A stretch of DNA of 64,000 bases, from NCBI GenBank assembly GCA_905221605.1, contig CAJNDS010002198.1, forward strand, positions 527,390 to 591,389. The letters are read 5' to 3'. Origin of the DNA: Symbiodinium natans. Taxonomy: Eukaryota; Sar; Dinophyceae; Suessiales; Symbiodiniaceae. This document shows, piece after piece, positions 29,960-41,089 of this stretch. Each line of letters begins with the position of its first letter. Within the stretch, counting starts at the first letter, position 1. The position numbers and the translations under genes were made by a program. The notes below the pieces were generated by a model, which searched no databases, was not told where the DNA came from, and worked only from the letters and a program-made list of their open reading frames with translations.

Positions 29960-30717
29960 TTTTCCAGCGTCCGAGCAGCGCTCGGGACACTGGATTGGAA
30001 AGCGAGCCAGAGCAACAGGCCAAATAAGTCTAGCGCTGTTGGCTATGTTGGAGGTTTCGCCCCTCGAAGCATCATGGATGGCACCGAGGAGAAGGTCACA
30101 GTCGTTGCGTGGAAATCTGGCAAGGCTCCTCGCGAGAGCCTTGGATCCAATAGGAGTGAAGTCCAAGCAATTACGATGGGCGAGGACATGGTCTTCCGTC
30201 TTGGTTGGAGGTCCATAGAGGTCGGCTTCTTGGTGGATCCATGGAGACCGAGATTCGCGAGAACACCCATGGCTGCCTCGTCATGGACCCCCGCGGCGTT
30301 TACGATGCAGCTACCAGAAACCTGTCAGCTTTACATGGGCTGCGGTCCTCCCGGGCCGGCTACGAGCTCACCGTCTCCGTGCAACAGGCTCAGAAGCCTG
30401 GAACATGCTTCAGATGGGTCAACGGCTTGTCTCAACTGGCTGATGGGATGACGAAAGCGGGGGCTAAAAAGGGCTTCCTTCACTTTTTCCTCAATGAACA
30501 GCGATGGTCAATCGTCTATGATGCTACGTTCGCCCCCGGTCGAAAGATCCACCAGGCCCAGTTCAAGAAGCAGCTTGCTGAGAGAGGGAATGTTTGTACT
30601 TGCCATTCAAGAATTGGCAACAGAGGCCAATTATCCATGGGCACAGATCAGTCGGCCGATCTTGACGCGAGTTTGTTGAGAAACCTCAGGGAAATGGTAT
30701 TGATGTCAGGACCGTGA
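29960..30717 (+). pseudogene. Ty1/copia-like RNase H remnant
   Basis: Frame 2 carries VTVVAWKSGKAPRESLGSN and SEVQAITMGEDMVF, typical of copia RNase H. A shift near 30205 leads to DPRGVYDAATRNLSALHGLR, FRWVNGLSQLADGMTKAG and FLNEQRWSIVYD before TGA at 30715-30717. The ADGMTK block is characteristic of the copia pol C-terminus. The upstream RT is not recognisable. It is unrelated by sequence to the RNase H at 26842-27228. Confidence 0.7.
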
Positions 30718-31390
30718 TGTCATGTGAGGTTTCTCGATAAAGCTTGTGTTGCCGGACTGACGTACCAAACCGCAGGGTTTGGGCTCTGCAGATCAAAAGA
30801 AGAGCCTTGCTGGCTACGGGTGGAGTGTTAGGCCCTGCGGGGCCCCCTTTCATTGACAGAGGACTGTGCCTCGTACATCCAGCAAGACCACAGCGCAGCG
30901 AGCGCTTGCTGTGCCACAAAATGTTTACCAAATGTGCGATACAGACGTGCAAGGACGTGAGAACACGCCGGAACCCGTATCTTTTTTGATCTGGGTGTCT
31001 TCTTCTGGGCCGCCCCCGGTGAGTGAGTGACCTGGCGCGAGGCGCCCCTGTGCCCGCAGCAAAACAAAACACGCGCCCCCGCGCTCACAGCAAAAAAAGC
31101 GCCCCTTCCTGCAGGCGTTATTCCCAGGGCCGCCGGTGGTGAGTGAGTGCCCTGGCACGGGGCTCACCCCCGCTTTTTTAAGGCGGGCAAGCTTGAGTCA
31201 AAGCGTACGAGTCCCTTCCAAACTCATGATGCTTGCGTTGTGTTTGCAAATGGGGGGCTCCGCCCCCCGCCCCCCCACCCACCCGTTTCTTGGGCACGCT
31301 TGCTTCGAAGCATACGCGTCTTCCATGATGCGAGCATTGTGTTTGCAAATGGGGGAGGCTGTGGCCCCCTTCAACCCCCCTTGAAAAATG
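30718..31390. repeat. Non-coding region with two short direct repeats
   Basis: GGTGAGTGAGTG followed by a CCTGGC-type block occurs at about 31018 and 31138. CATGATGC...GTGTTTGCAAATGGGGG occurs from 31225 and 31324, 99 bp apart. The region becomes C-rich near 31260-31290. No gene seen. Confidence 0.6.
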
Positions 31391-32210
31391 AGGGAATATA
31401 GATTGCTTAGCTACGAAAATTCAGAAAATGTATCGGAAGATGAACTTTCCGATTAGAAACAGAGATATAAACGTTTTCTTAGTAAACAATCAAGAAAATA
31501 GAATTTGTGTCATGAGAATATGGCAAACATCAACACAAGCAATTGTGTTTGCGAGTGACATAAAGATATATACACTTCAAAACATGGAGAATCAGCTTCT
31601 CATGAATTCCTCAAATGAAATATAGAAAATAAGTCTGAAAATATAGACACAATAGTAAACTGTAGAAAAATAGCAAGGCTTCGAAATTAGAGGTTTCTTG
31701 TGCCAACATAGAGGAAATAGAGGTTATCCGATTAAGATAACAAGAAGATGGAGGTTTTCAAATCAAAATACGGACCAAATAAAGGCTTTCCTATCAAAGT
31801 ATATAGAAGAAGAGAGAGGTTTTCATGTTCCAATATGTTCCAATAAGCAGGTGACACTACAGAGAAAACAATGGTGGTCTTCTTCAAATAGGACAAGAAG
31901 ATCGAAAGTACTTCTAGAATGCATTTCACATAGAAAGATAACACAGAGAATTAGGTTCTGATGTGTTGTTTTTTCATGTTTTCCACACTAAATATAGAAG
32001 ACAACGATGACAATTTCGAAAAAGGAGAGAAATAGAGGTTTTCGTTATCTACAATAGAGAAATAGACGGTTTCGTATGAGGGTAAAGAAATTGGAAAAAC
32101 AGAGGTTTTCATATTACAATGTAGAGAAAATACAGGTTTTCATATTCAGATATAGAAAAGAAAGAGGTTTTCCTATTAAAATACAGGTCTTCACAAAGAG
32201 ATATAGAGAA
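31391..32210 (+). repeat. AT-rich degenerate minisatellite
   Basis: About 800 bp, strongly AT-rich, with repeated variants of TATAGAGAAATAGAGGTTTTC followed by ATATT or CTATTAA, spaced about 30-40 bp in the second half (from about 31680). Frames are short and full of stops. The base composition differs sharply from both flanks. Confidence 0.6.
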
Positions 32211-32350
32211 ACAGCAAAAAAAAAGCCCCCCGCACCCGCAGCCAAAAAACGCGCCCCCACCGCACCCGCCACAAAAACAAACGCACCCCCGTACCCGCAG
32301 CAAAAAACAACCGCACCCGCAGCAAAAAAAACAAACGCGCCCGCCACATC
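32211..32350 (+). repeat. CGCACCCGCAGCAAAAAA tandem repeat
   Basis: About six irregular copies of a 20-30 bp unit alternating CGCACCCGC and AAAAAACAAACGC. A related block (GCCCGCAGCAAAACAAAACA) lies at 31050-31110, linking this to the region before the AT-rich array. Confidence 0.7.
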
Positions 32351-32690
32351 AGGAGCAACAAAAACAAAAATGGCAACCTCAGCAAATACGTCCCTGTACG
32401 GTCAATACAATAATTGTGTCGGGATTGCTTTCCAAAACTAAGCAATATGGCAGTGTGGATCTGCGCAGCATCTGCGCCATGCAACAATGAGTGCTTGTCC
32501 AATGAAATTGCTTACTGGGACGACTCGGCTGGGACCCAGCCAAACTGGCCCAGACACACGTGCAGAGCGAAAAACACAACCACAGGTTGGTTGGGAGAGG
32601 CCTTTTGCTTTTGTGGGCGATGACCTGTGTTGACGTCACTTGTTGCAGCTGCGTCCGGGAGTGTGTCTGGCCAGACGAGGCAGTGTCGAT

Positions 32691-33071
32691 TTACGAGCTG
32701 GATACCACAACGCACGGGCAAGCAATGACCTCGATGCGCCTGTAGTCTCGACGCGCAACTTGGACGTTGAGGTCAGAGACCAGCACGTTGGTGGCGACTG
32801 TAGACAGAGGCGGGGAGGGCGACAGCCCTTTCAAGAGGTGTGCGTCGCAGGCAAGTGGGTTTCCGCAAACGTCGACGGATTTGTTGGCGGAGACCGGCAG
32901 AAGGCTGTGGGGGCCCTTGGAGATAGGCTCGGGAAGTTGGGTCCACTGCTGCGAAGAGACGTGTATCGAAGCTGCCATCAATGATCCGGGGTGCGGCTCG
33001 CTGCCATCTTCGGAGTGGGCCGGCTCCTCTTCACTGGCGGCGGCGGGGAGGTTGCCATCGTTGTCGCCCAA
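32691..33071 (-). pseudogene. LINE C-terminal domain fragment
   Basis: The minus strand encodes a 126-codon frame ending TNVLVSDLNVQVARRDYRRI and EVIA. This resembles the segment LFRDMNLDVPLADARSIEVLA at 35700-36300 in another LINE fragment of this window. The rest is low-complexity. It is probably the same C-terminal region from a different copy, truncated after EVIA. Confidence 0.45.
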
Positions 33072-33179
33072 AATGAGAACTACATAGAACTACGATATTA
33101 ATCCCTAGCGACTTTTTGTGCCAGCGACATGCACTTCTTGTCCCCGCGACACGTACTTTTTGTTTGGCACATACACGGC

Positions 33180-34150
33180 TGCAATGTTCATAGTTCGTCA
33201 TACTGTCGCTCGGTCAAGGCGGACTTGTTGCACCGCCACTGCCAGCATGGCTCACCAACGCCTGGCCCATTGCCGACGAAGCGGCGCACGGAGCTCGCTG
33301 GGCACGGGCACGTGTTCAGCTCCGGGTTGGCGGCTCGCTTTCGGCGCTCGGTGAAACACAGAGCGGCTCCGTCGCGCAGGGCTGAGGCAAGCCTGTGCGT
33401 GTCGGTGGTGTGGCGTCGCAGGATGGGCCCGCCGAGAGGCATCGCTTCGTCGACGACGAGGTCTAGCGGACCGACGGCCTCCCAAGCCACGAGCGCCCAC
33501 GCGCGTTCCACGATCTTCGCCCTGCGAACGACCAAGCCCGTGCGAAGGGCGTGGTCACCAAAAGCACCCACTTTTCTTCCGCATCCAGGTGGGCCACAAT
33601 GGCTGGCACACAGGGGCAGCGGGAGGCGCAGGCGGCGGAGGTGGCGCAGGGCCAAAAGCATTGATTGCTTGGGGCATGAGCACGCAGGCCGGCCACAGGG
33701 TATTGCAGTCAACCAGGAGCCGGCCCGTGGGCCAGCCGCCAGCCTGCGACCGGAGGAGGGTGCGAGCGGAGGGCGACAGGGCAGCAGCCTGCGTCACCCA
33801 AGGCCTGATTGGTCGAGCACCCGTTCCGTTTGCGTCCCAAGGGCGCTCGTGCCAACCCGCCTGTAGGGCACGCTTGTGGAGCTCCGGTACCGCGTTGCCG
33901 GAGCTGTATGAACGGCAAAACTCATGCCCAGGCGTCCGAGGGTTGCTGGCAGGGTCGCCACGTTTTGCGCGTACGACATGTGCTCTGGCCACGCCGCCGA
34001 GTCCAACGTTTCCAATATCGCCGAAGCGGCTTTGAGCAGGGCACCATGCTGTCCCAAAGGACCGGGGTCAGTGGATCACCTTGCTCACAGCCTTCGCCGG
34101 GCGACTGTCCCACTAGTAATATATGCATGGTCATCCGAAACAGCGGTTAA
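33180..34150 (-). pseudogene. LINE-type (non-LTR) RT and C-terminal domain, decayed
   Basis: Reading down the minus strand: EGCEQGDPLTPVL (about 34095-34060), an RT motif shared by non-LTR elements; LPATLGRLGMSFAVHTAPA (about 33960-33900); then CGRKVGAFGDHAL with RTGLVVRRAKIVERAWALV. LDLVVDEAMPLGGP and DGAALCFTERRKRAANPEL end the match. The Cys...GDH...pattern followed by an L-D-L strand resembles the zinc-knuckle and restriction-like endonuclease region of some non-LTR elements. At least three frames are needed and RT motif C is missing. Confidence 0.55.
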
Positions 34151-34755
34151 AGAGCAGCGAGGAAGGATGCTCGAGCACTGCGCCCATCAAGCGGCTGCCA
34201 GAGCACCCGTGCCGGTTCTCGCCTGCAACGTGTATTAAGACGATCGAGTCGCCTCAACACGTGTGCCCGCGTTGTGGCAAGGGGCCCGCGAAACAAGGCA
34301 TGTGGCATCGCTGCTCCTATGTGCGCACTAACATCCCCACACAGTAATAACTCCACGACACTGTAGAGCTCATCCACTGAATCATCATTGTCCCGGCTGT
34401 TTGGGAAGTAACATGCATACTGTTTGCGTGAAAACTGCGACCAGGACATGTATCTGGTAGCAGCACGCGAAGTGCATCTGCCAGCCATGCGGCCACTCCC
34501 CAGGGCGGCATCGTCAGCCGAGGCGGGTGCGACCCTTGTAAGAGACAGCTCCAGGGATACTACTCCACTGATTTTCGACGCAAACAAAATAAGAAACGAG
34601 GACAGTCTCGCCATCCCTCGTGTTGCAAAAGATCCCACGCCGCCGCCTTCGCGGAGGCATTCATTTGGCCTCGCCGCCATGGCCCTCGAGAGTTGCCGGG
34701 CGCCCATCGGGCAGCGCGTCCGCCCAGGCCGTTGTACACTCTGCGGATTGCACAC
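34151..34755 (-). other. Minus-strand ORF upstream of the LINE RT remnant
   Basis: A 202-codon minus-strand frame ends at 34147, immediately before the EGCEQGDP segment. It might be the RT N-terminal part, but no conserved RT motif could be read in it. The frame may also be fortuitous in GC-rich DNA. Confidence 0.25.
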
Positions 34756-34785
34756 CTAAGCCGCCCTGAAGGGGGGCTCCTAACT

Positions 34786-35110
34786 AATGTATTCTGGGGG
34801 GGGAGGTACCACCCCCCCATACATTACCCAATGGTTGGGGAATGTATTCTGAAGGCGTTTGTTTCCTGTGTTTTCATCTAGTTTGTATAGTAGGTTTAAT
34901 CCAACCTGGCCCGGGCCGGGAATACATTCTTTTTGGGGTTAGTAATCCTTCGAGACTCCTGTATTTGCAACTATCTGAAGGTAGTGGCATCTACATAGAT
35001 AGCAAAGCTCTTAAAAAGTATACGTAGCAAAACCCCCCGAAAGACGTTTACTTTTCCCTGCTGATCCCCAGCTATCCCCAGCTACAAATGTATTTTTTGG
35101 GGGGGTCCGA
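34786..35110. repeat. AATGTATTCT-polyG modules with a hairpin
   Basis: AATGTAT(34786-34792), a T-G8 run, GGTACC, an A-C7 run and ATACATT (34819-34825) form a long hairpin. AATGTATTCT recurs at about 34840, a close inverted form GGGAATACATTCTTTTTGGGG at about 34918, and AAATGTATTTTTTGGGGGGG at about 35085. These look like termini of a small non-autonomous element family, possibly nested. Confidence 0.45.
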
Positions 35111-35243
35111 ATTCCAGGTAGGAGCTCCCGTCCGCAGCGGAAAAAGTGGCAATGGGCCAGGCATGGCGCGAATCTTCGTCGCCAAGAGCTCGGGCTGCCC
35201 GATGGGCGTGCCCAGGGCGACAACGCCGTTTTCGACCAGCAGT

Positions 35244-35690
35244 TTATCCTCTCAAAACCCGCAACAGGTAGTCGCTGCGCGGCGCGGCGCAAAGAGGCAG
35301 AAGCAACCAGGCGACCTGCAGATCAGGGACCGTAGGGATGCTGGCTAACAAAAACGCATGGTCGGCCAGTTTTGTGCGGAGGGTTGAAACGACCAAACCC
35401 TGACTATAGTGCCCAGTCCCCAACCCAAGCCGGCGGATCGGGCACCCGTGCGGTTGGGCAGCGGGCATCAGGTCGGTGTCCTTGTTCGCCTCCTTCGGCT
35501 TGGGATACCGCATGTCCTCGGCCCTCCGCATCATAAAGCAAATATGTGTTGTCGACCCCATAAAACATGCGGATGAAGGGGATGAGCGCTTCAACCACCT
35601 TTTTTTTCCCACCCGGCAAGGAGCCCGCCACGAGCTTCCCGGCGGCGCCAACACGCAACTCGATCGATGCATTCTTCATCAGGTATCCGA
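35244..35690 (-). pseudogene. LINE RT fragment (second copy)
   Basis: The minus strand carries KVVEALIPFIRMFYGVDNTY, LLYDAEGRGHAVSQ and AEGGEQGH (D in the family's EQGDPL replaced by H). In another frame, DLQVAWLLLPLCAAPRSDYL follows near 35310. These are RT finger/palm and post-RT motifs of the same non-LTR family as 33180-34150. A frameshift separates them. Confidence 0.55.
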
Positions 35691-35699
35691 ACTCTGAAA

Positions 35700-36550
35700 G
35701 CCGGTGTCGCCGACATAGCGCGCCAGCCGTCGTTCTCGCACGCGTGGCGGTCGCGGTCGCGGAGGCATCGCGCCGTGGGCATGCGAGAGCCTCCTATCTG
35801 AGCTCGATCCCGCCTCCCGTGCTTTGCTTCTGTCTCAGGCGGGCCCTGGTGACCAGCTTGCAGCGGCGGGCCACCAAGAGCTCCGGGTAGGTGTTTTTGG
35901 CGCTTCCGAATAGCCGCGTCGCAATCTGCCCTCGCTCGAGCTGTGCCGTCCCGCGTGACTGGGCTTACCAGCGTGTTGTCAACCGCGACTTGCGCTCCCT
36001 GGTAAAGAAGGAGGCCGTTTGCCAGTACTTCGATGCTGCGGGCATCCGCCAGCGGTACATCAAGATTCATGTCGCGGAAGAGGAATTTGTTGGCCACCGC
36101 TTTCGCGGCACACTCGCGCGGCCGCCCGCTCCAGAGTCGCGGCGCGCGGGCCCGACACATCCGACACGCCTGCTGTGGGGCAGGCCGTGCGATGGTCACC
36201 CCAGACGTCGAGGGCCCTGCCGCAACGGCAGCGTCGTAGGGCGTGACGTAAGGGCGCCCGAAGGCATCGGAGCAATAGGACGCGCATGCACTCACTCGGC
36301 ATGCGGAACTCGACGCCAGCGGCCCATGGTTGGGCTGGAGGTGGGTGGGAGGCTTACGGCGGAGACGGTCGCATTCCCCCGCCTGCTCGCCGATGCCCGC
36401 GCCCGTGCGGCCCCCCGACGCGCGTGCGACCCGCTACGCGCCAAGCTAGCGTCCACAGATGCACGGGTCTGTTGGTGGTGGCGGCGCAGCGCGCGTACGC
36501 CTGCTGCCACGCAGACTCCCCTCCCGCCTGCCCCTCCTACAAATATCACA
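35700..36550 (-). pseudogene. LINE C-terminal domain fragment (second copy)
   Basis: RCRCGRALDVWGDHRTACP (near 36230) gives a C-x-C...GDH-x3-C cluster. LERAAARVCRESG, then FRDMNLDVPLADARSIEVLA and QVAVDNTLVSPVTRDG follow in a second frame to about 35880. In an intact LINE this domain lies after RT, yet here it precedes the RT fragment on the same strand. Two truncated copies are therefore joined near 35690. Confidence 0.55.
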
Positions 36551-37389
36551 TAAGGAGTGCGACATGAATCATGCCAACAGTTCCGACATCCGTTACATCA
36601 ATATCATCATACATGACAGTGTTCTGACACTACTCATATTCAGAAGACATGTGAGCCACAAAAGCGACACCGCATGCAATTCTGCATGGGGCTTTGACAT
36701 GGGGCTCCGTGCTGAGTCATGTGTCCAGTGATAAACGCATTGCGTGTGTGACCACAAGAACGTGCTGAAGCGAGTCAATGATTCACTGGCCGAAGCACAA
36801 ACTTGACAAGGTCGCTGCAGGTTCACACCATCCGAAAAGTCATGATGCCCACGACGAGCCAAACCCCAGACGCGAGCTTGAGCAGGGCCCACGGACTTCC
36901 TGTACTCCTGCATGTAAGTAAGTGTGGACATGGTTGGTAAGGACGCTGTGTTCTGAAGTGCCGTTTGGTAGCGTGCAAGGAAATGTAAGGTGACTGTGGC
37001 TTTGACACGCTTCAACCATTGGGCAGCAACATAGCTATGTCAGTGGGGCTGGCGGTTAGTGGCATGGTCTCGTGGAAGGCGGGTGCTTCCATGGTCCGAT
37101 TTGCAGGGTGGTGCGCGGGCTCTCCCAAAACAAGGTTTCCGGCTCCTGCGCTGGGAGGTCAGTGGGAAGCAATGCCGCTGAGGCCCATCCTTGCACAGTC
37201 CTGACTCCGAGCGTCCGTGCTTTCGAGCCATTGGCTTTGACGCCAAAGCTGATGCGCGTATTATCTTTTGTTACTCGCGTCCAGGGTGCCGGCATGGATT
37301 TTTTTCCGTTTCATGCCTGCTATCCGTTTGGTCGGCTAAGCGGCTCCTAGACTAAACTGCCCGGGCAAGCTATGCCCGCAGCGGCAGCC
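36551..37389. other. Unassigned region
   Basis: About 840 bp between LINE pieces. A minus-strand frame at 37056-37295 (TKDNTRISFGVKANGSKA) reads fairly naturally but matches nothing I recognise. No RNA or repeat seen. Confidence 0.3.
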
Positions 37390-37655
37390 GGCCCGGGCTT
37401 CAGCGCACCGGAAGGCGACTCGGTCCATCCGGGTCGCCAAGAGCCAGGACGGCAGCCAGCGGCCCCGCTACCGCCCTTGCCCTCCCCACCGCCTGCTGGC
37501 ATGCGACGGACAGGGCGCTCCACCACCTGCGCGCCCAGGCGACGCCAGCAGCCGCGCAGAGAGGTGCCGGGGCGCGGCAGGCCCGCAAGCGGACCCGGCG
37601 TCGCACCACTGACGCAGCCTCGGCGTTCCCCCCAACCTCACAACCGAGCACAACA
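37390..37655 (-). pseudogene. LINE C-terminal tail
   Basis: The minus-strand frame MLGCEVGGNAEAAS, then RAPAPLCAAAGVAWARRWW and SALSVACQQAV is the extreme C-terminus seen in GC-rich dinoflagellate LINE proteins (an EVGG block followed by RRWW and a QQAV end). It ends at about 37400. Only this tail is present, so it is a truncated or 3'-end copy. Confidence 0.5.
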
Positions 37656-39452
37656 GCTGTTGCGCCCCCCCGGCTTGGATTTTTTTATGATTTTTTGCAA
37701 TAGAGCTTCATGAACTCTTGTCGCTGCTTGCAATAACATGTCATGTTGTGTTGTGGCTGTCGGCGGCTTTACATTCAAGGGGAAGCGCGTAGTGTCCAAA
37801 CATGCCATCATGGTGAGGACAATGAGGGGCAAAAGAATCGCATTTCATAGAGCATCGCTTGTCACAGCCATGGAGATGCGTGTCAGCAAGGCATTCTTGT
37901 CCAAGGCAGGTGTTGGGCGTGGGTGTTGAACAGAGCATGCCTATAATAAAGGCTTTGTTTGTTCTTGAAATGTTTTCCGCTTCAAGCCTTGAAGGTTAAA
38001 AGCCCGCAGTCTTGAAATGTCTTGTTGCAGTGGTCTCCGGGACTTGTATCTCGTGATCAGTTTGCTTGGGGTTGTTGATAGGGAGCGACAATGGGAGCAA
38101 TTTAACGCATCGAAAAACATTGACGCATCGGAACAGATCGGAGCGGGTAACCGCCGTTTTTTTTGTCCGAAAAAGATTGAGAAAATTCGTTTTGCAAAGC
38201 GGCACTTCGTTCTTTCCTGAAAAATTGTTGCTCAATTGGGCACACTGACATGATTTCACATGAGGCAGCAAGCGGGTCAGTGTCAGAAAAACAGTTGGCG
38301 CAAAACATCAAAACCAATGTGCTGGCAAGCCAACGTCAGCGATAATCACCCAAACAGGAAACCTAGCCGAAACAGGCGTGATGGTTGGCACACATGACAA
38401 CCGCTGTCGCCCCAAAAGCCCGAAGATGAGCCCAACACGTTGTAATCCCAATCCTTCATTTTAAATGGAACGTGGGCAGCAATGTGTTTGGCCAAGAAGT
38501 ATAACGCGGTGTTGCATTGTGCGTTTGTGCTGTCGGTTTGAGCTCGCGGTAGCCCCAATGGGTGCTGTCAGTGAAGTTCGAATACTGACACAAAAATTGA
38601 TTGATAGAGTGGGTGGGGGGCGATGTGGGGGGTGGGGGTGGGGGTGGGGGGGGGTGGGGGGGGCGGGGTGTGGGGAGGGGGGCGGGATGGGCAACTTGAA
38701 AGTTGCAGCCTCTTCTGGCAAACCTAAAGTCTTCCCAGAACCCAGAAGACCTTGTAGTTTCGTCATTTGCAGAGACCTGAACTCAAGGCTCTGAACCCTT
38801 ATATAACCCAATGAGTCCTGCAAAGTTCGAAGGCCTGAACCCGAAACCCTTAGCTGCTCTGGGAAACGAAAGGGGACGCGGTCAATCAAGATCCATGGAA
38901 GGTATTCAATTCCAAGTTCGGGAGGTTTATTGGGTGCAGCTACTTTCATTACCTATTCATTCACTACAACCTTTTCCGATGCTTCTAACGTTTTTGAAAA
39001 AACAAAAACAAACAACGAAAAGCCACAGAGGCATGTCGGGTTATTCGTTTGTAGCTCGCAATGTAAACGCAATTCCAGACAGGGGCACATGAGTGAGCCA
39101 GTGCGCCAAAGTAGGATCGCTGTCCTGCCTGATTCGCATTGACCACTTTAACAGGTGTTGGTTGTGGGCATGCTCTTCGGGCTTGGCAGCCCCCGTCAAC
39201 TTGTTCGCACACTAGCAAAGCGCAGAACACAAGTGCAGTTGCCATTGTTATGGTATATCACTGTATTTCTCCCTTCTAAAAATATGCTTATGTGCTCCCA
39301 TCTGAGGAGACTGGGTCGGTGCAAGCACTGTGCAAAGCAGCAGGGAGCGGTTTCAATCACAACGTGCCTGGCGGGTGCGTGCGCGCGCAGTGGAGGACTC
39401 CTCCAGGCCGATTGTGTGCTTTGCAAGTGTTTCTGTCGTACATGCCTCGTAT
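37656..39452. other. Unassigned region with G-rich tract
   Basis: About 1.8 kb with no recognisable gene. A G/T-rich tract (GGGGTGGGGG repeats) spans 38608-38692 and could form G-quadruplexes. The frame at 37738-37929 is short and unsupported. The last 100 bp may contain the 5' untranslated region or an upstream exon of the next gene. Confidence 0.35.
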
Positions 39453-41089
39453 ATGCCTCGCTGCATCAGGCCAACTGTGGCGGTTGTCGGGGCCAATGGC
39501 CGAACTGGTGCATTGGTTGTGAAGGTGCACAGTGCCTGAAAGCAATGAGTTGTGGTTGGGACCCCGCGTGCAGCTTCGCGCAGCTTGGTGAAGAACTTGC
39601 AGGCTCTTCTGAAAGATGGCATGGCGCAGCCTCGTGCGTTGACTCGAAGTGGTTCCTGGACCCCTGACAAGGCTTTCGAGGTTATGAGAAGTTCAACACT
39701 GCACTCACACGCAGCGGTTGCTTGTTCAGAACAAGAGGCCTCCAGTGACGATGTCGGGAACGTTGACGTAGGACAGGCTAGCCCTGAGCAATGCCAGCTT
39801 TCTTGGCCATCTTGGCCTTGACCGGCCACTGGTGAAATGGACACTGCTAAGTATGTCTCTGTGTGTGTGTGGCAGGCGGATGTTACAAATCCATCATCTT
39901 TGGCTGCAGCTTTGGCTGGGGTTTCTGCTGTGGTGTTTGCTGCTCGCTTCCCAGATGCTAAAGCCACTGTTTGGAAACACCGCATCGGCATCGCCAGACA
40001 AGGCGGCATATTCGCGTGGTAAGACAGAACCGAAGGATGTGGACAATGCTAGGCGCCTAGTCAGAAGCAAGGGAGCAGCCATGAGCAAATGACTCCTTGG
40101 CACGGTGAGGCCGGTTTGGTGAATTGCGCGAAGGCACGGTGCCGTTGACGTGGTCGAGGTTCCTGGTTCAGTTTAATTGGACGGATCATTTGCAGGTGGT
40201 GCTCCAGGAAGGCATTGACCGGCTGATTGTCGTCAGCAGCGCATCCGTGACCAGACCATATGCTCCTGTGGGGCTGCTGTTGAACACGTTGACGGCCCAG
40301 ATGATCCATTCTTTTGCTGCCCGTTCGATGGCTGCGCTTGACTGACTAAACCATGACATGGTAAGGATCGGATCAGGGGTCTTAAATGAAAAGTTGGAGG
40401 CAGGAAATGACAACATTAGATCTCAACAAGTTCATAATGTGTCAAGCCGCTGTCGCGGACCAGGGCGAGAACCAGGTCAAGGAGCTCTTCCAAGGTAGTT
40501 CGTGCGATTCTTACCTCACGTATCTCACATGCCATTGGACTTATCGGCTCTGATCTATCATGTGAAGCATGTGTCATGCCTGGAGACGGGACTTGTTGTG
40601 ACAGGTCGTCGTACACAATCGTGGGGAACTCGTTGCATGTCACCTTTGGCTTCTGTCGGCCAACGCTGTCCCTGCCTTCAGGTGAGGCCAGGCGGACTAA
40701 CCAAAGACCCAGCCGACGGCTTCCTGGAATTGCAGTCTGATTCTCAAAGTGTCAGCGCAGATGTGTAGCGCGCATGAAGCTTCCGGATCAGGTTCAACCA
40801 AGGCGACACGTACGTGGGAAACGTGTCTCGAGCAGATGTGGCTGCTGTTTGTGCCCGGGCTGCAAACATGTTCTGTCAGCAGCGCAGTATCAGTGCATCA
40901 TAGTGCGGCTGCAGTTCGTGAGCTCGTGTGGGTTCAGGTGCAGTTGCTGCCACAGATCCCTTGAACAGTGGTGCTGGCAAAACGTTTGAGATGTTCAAGG
41001 CGTGGCATGGCAGAGCTGAGATGGACATGCCTGGGCTTTGCCGTGTAATGAACTTATTGTATAGTAACTTCCATGTTCGGCATCGTTAG
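39453..41089 (+). CDS. NAD(P)-binding Rossmann protein, NmrA-like atypical SDR (multi-exon)
   Basis: Successive plus-strand segments spell a complete atypical short-chain dehydrogenase. Exon 1 (ATG 39453 to 39524) has PTVAVVGANGRTGALVVK, the nucleotide-binding loop. Exon 2 (39594-39680) is NLQALLKDGM...ALTRSGSWTPDKAFE. Exon 3 (from 39876) is ADVTNPSSLAAALAGVSAVV. A short PKDVDNAR exon lies near 40030-40050. Exon from 40196 has GIDRLIVVSSASVTRPYAP. NEKLEAGNDN lies near 40388, VRPGGLTKDPADGFLEL near 40682-40734, GDTYVGNVSRADVAAVCARA near 40803-40860. The last has AVAATDPLNSGAGKTFEMF, ending TAG 41087-41089. Junctions are mostly GT-AG and short (intron 1 is 69 nt). Order and motifs match the family throughout; substrate unknown. 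Exon borders are approximate. Confidence 0.7.

Noticed and set aside
39353-40009. 218-codon minus-strand frame
   Set aside because: It is the antisense shadow of the NAD(P)-binding protein exons, whose plus-strand motifs are far more convincing.
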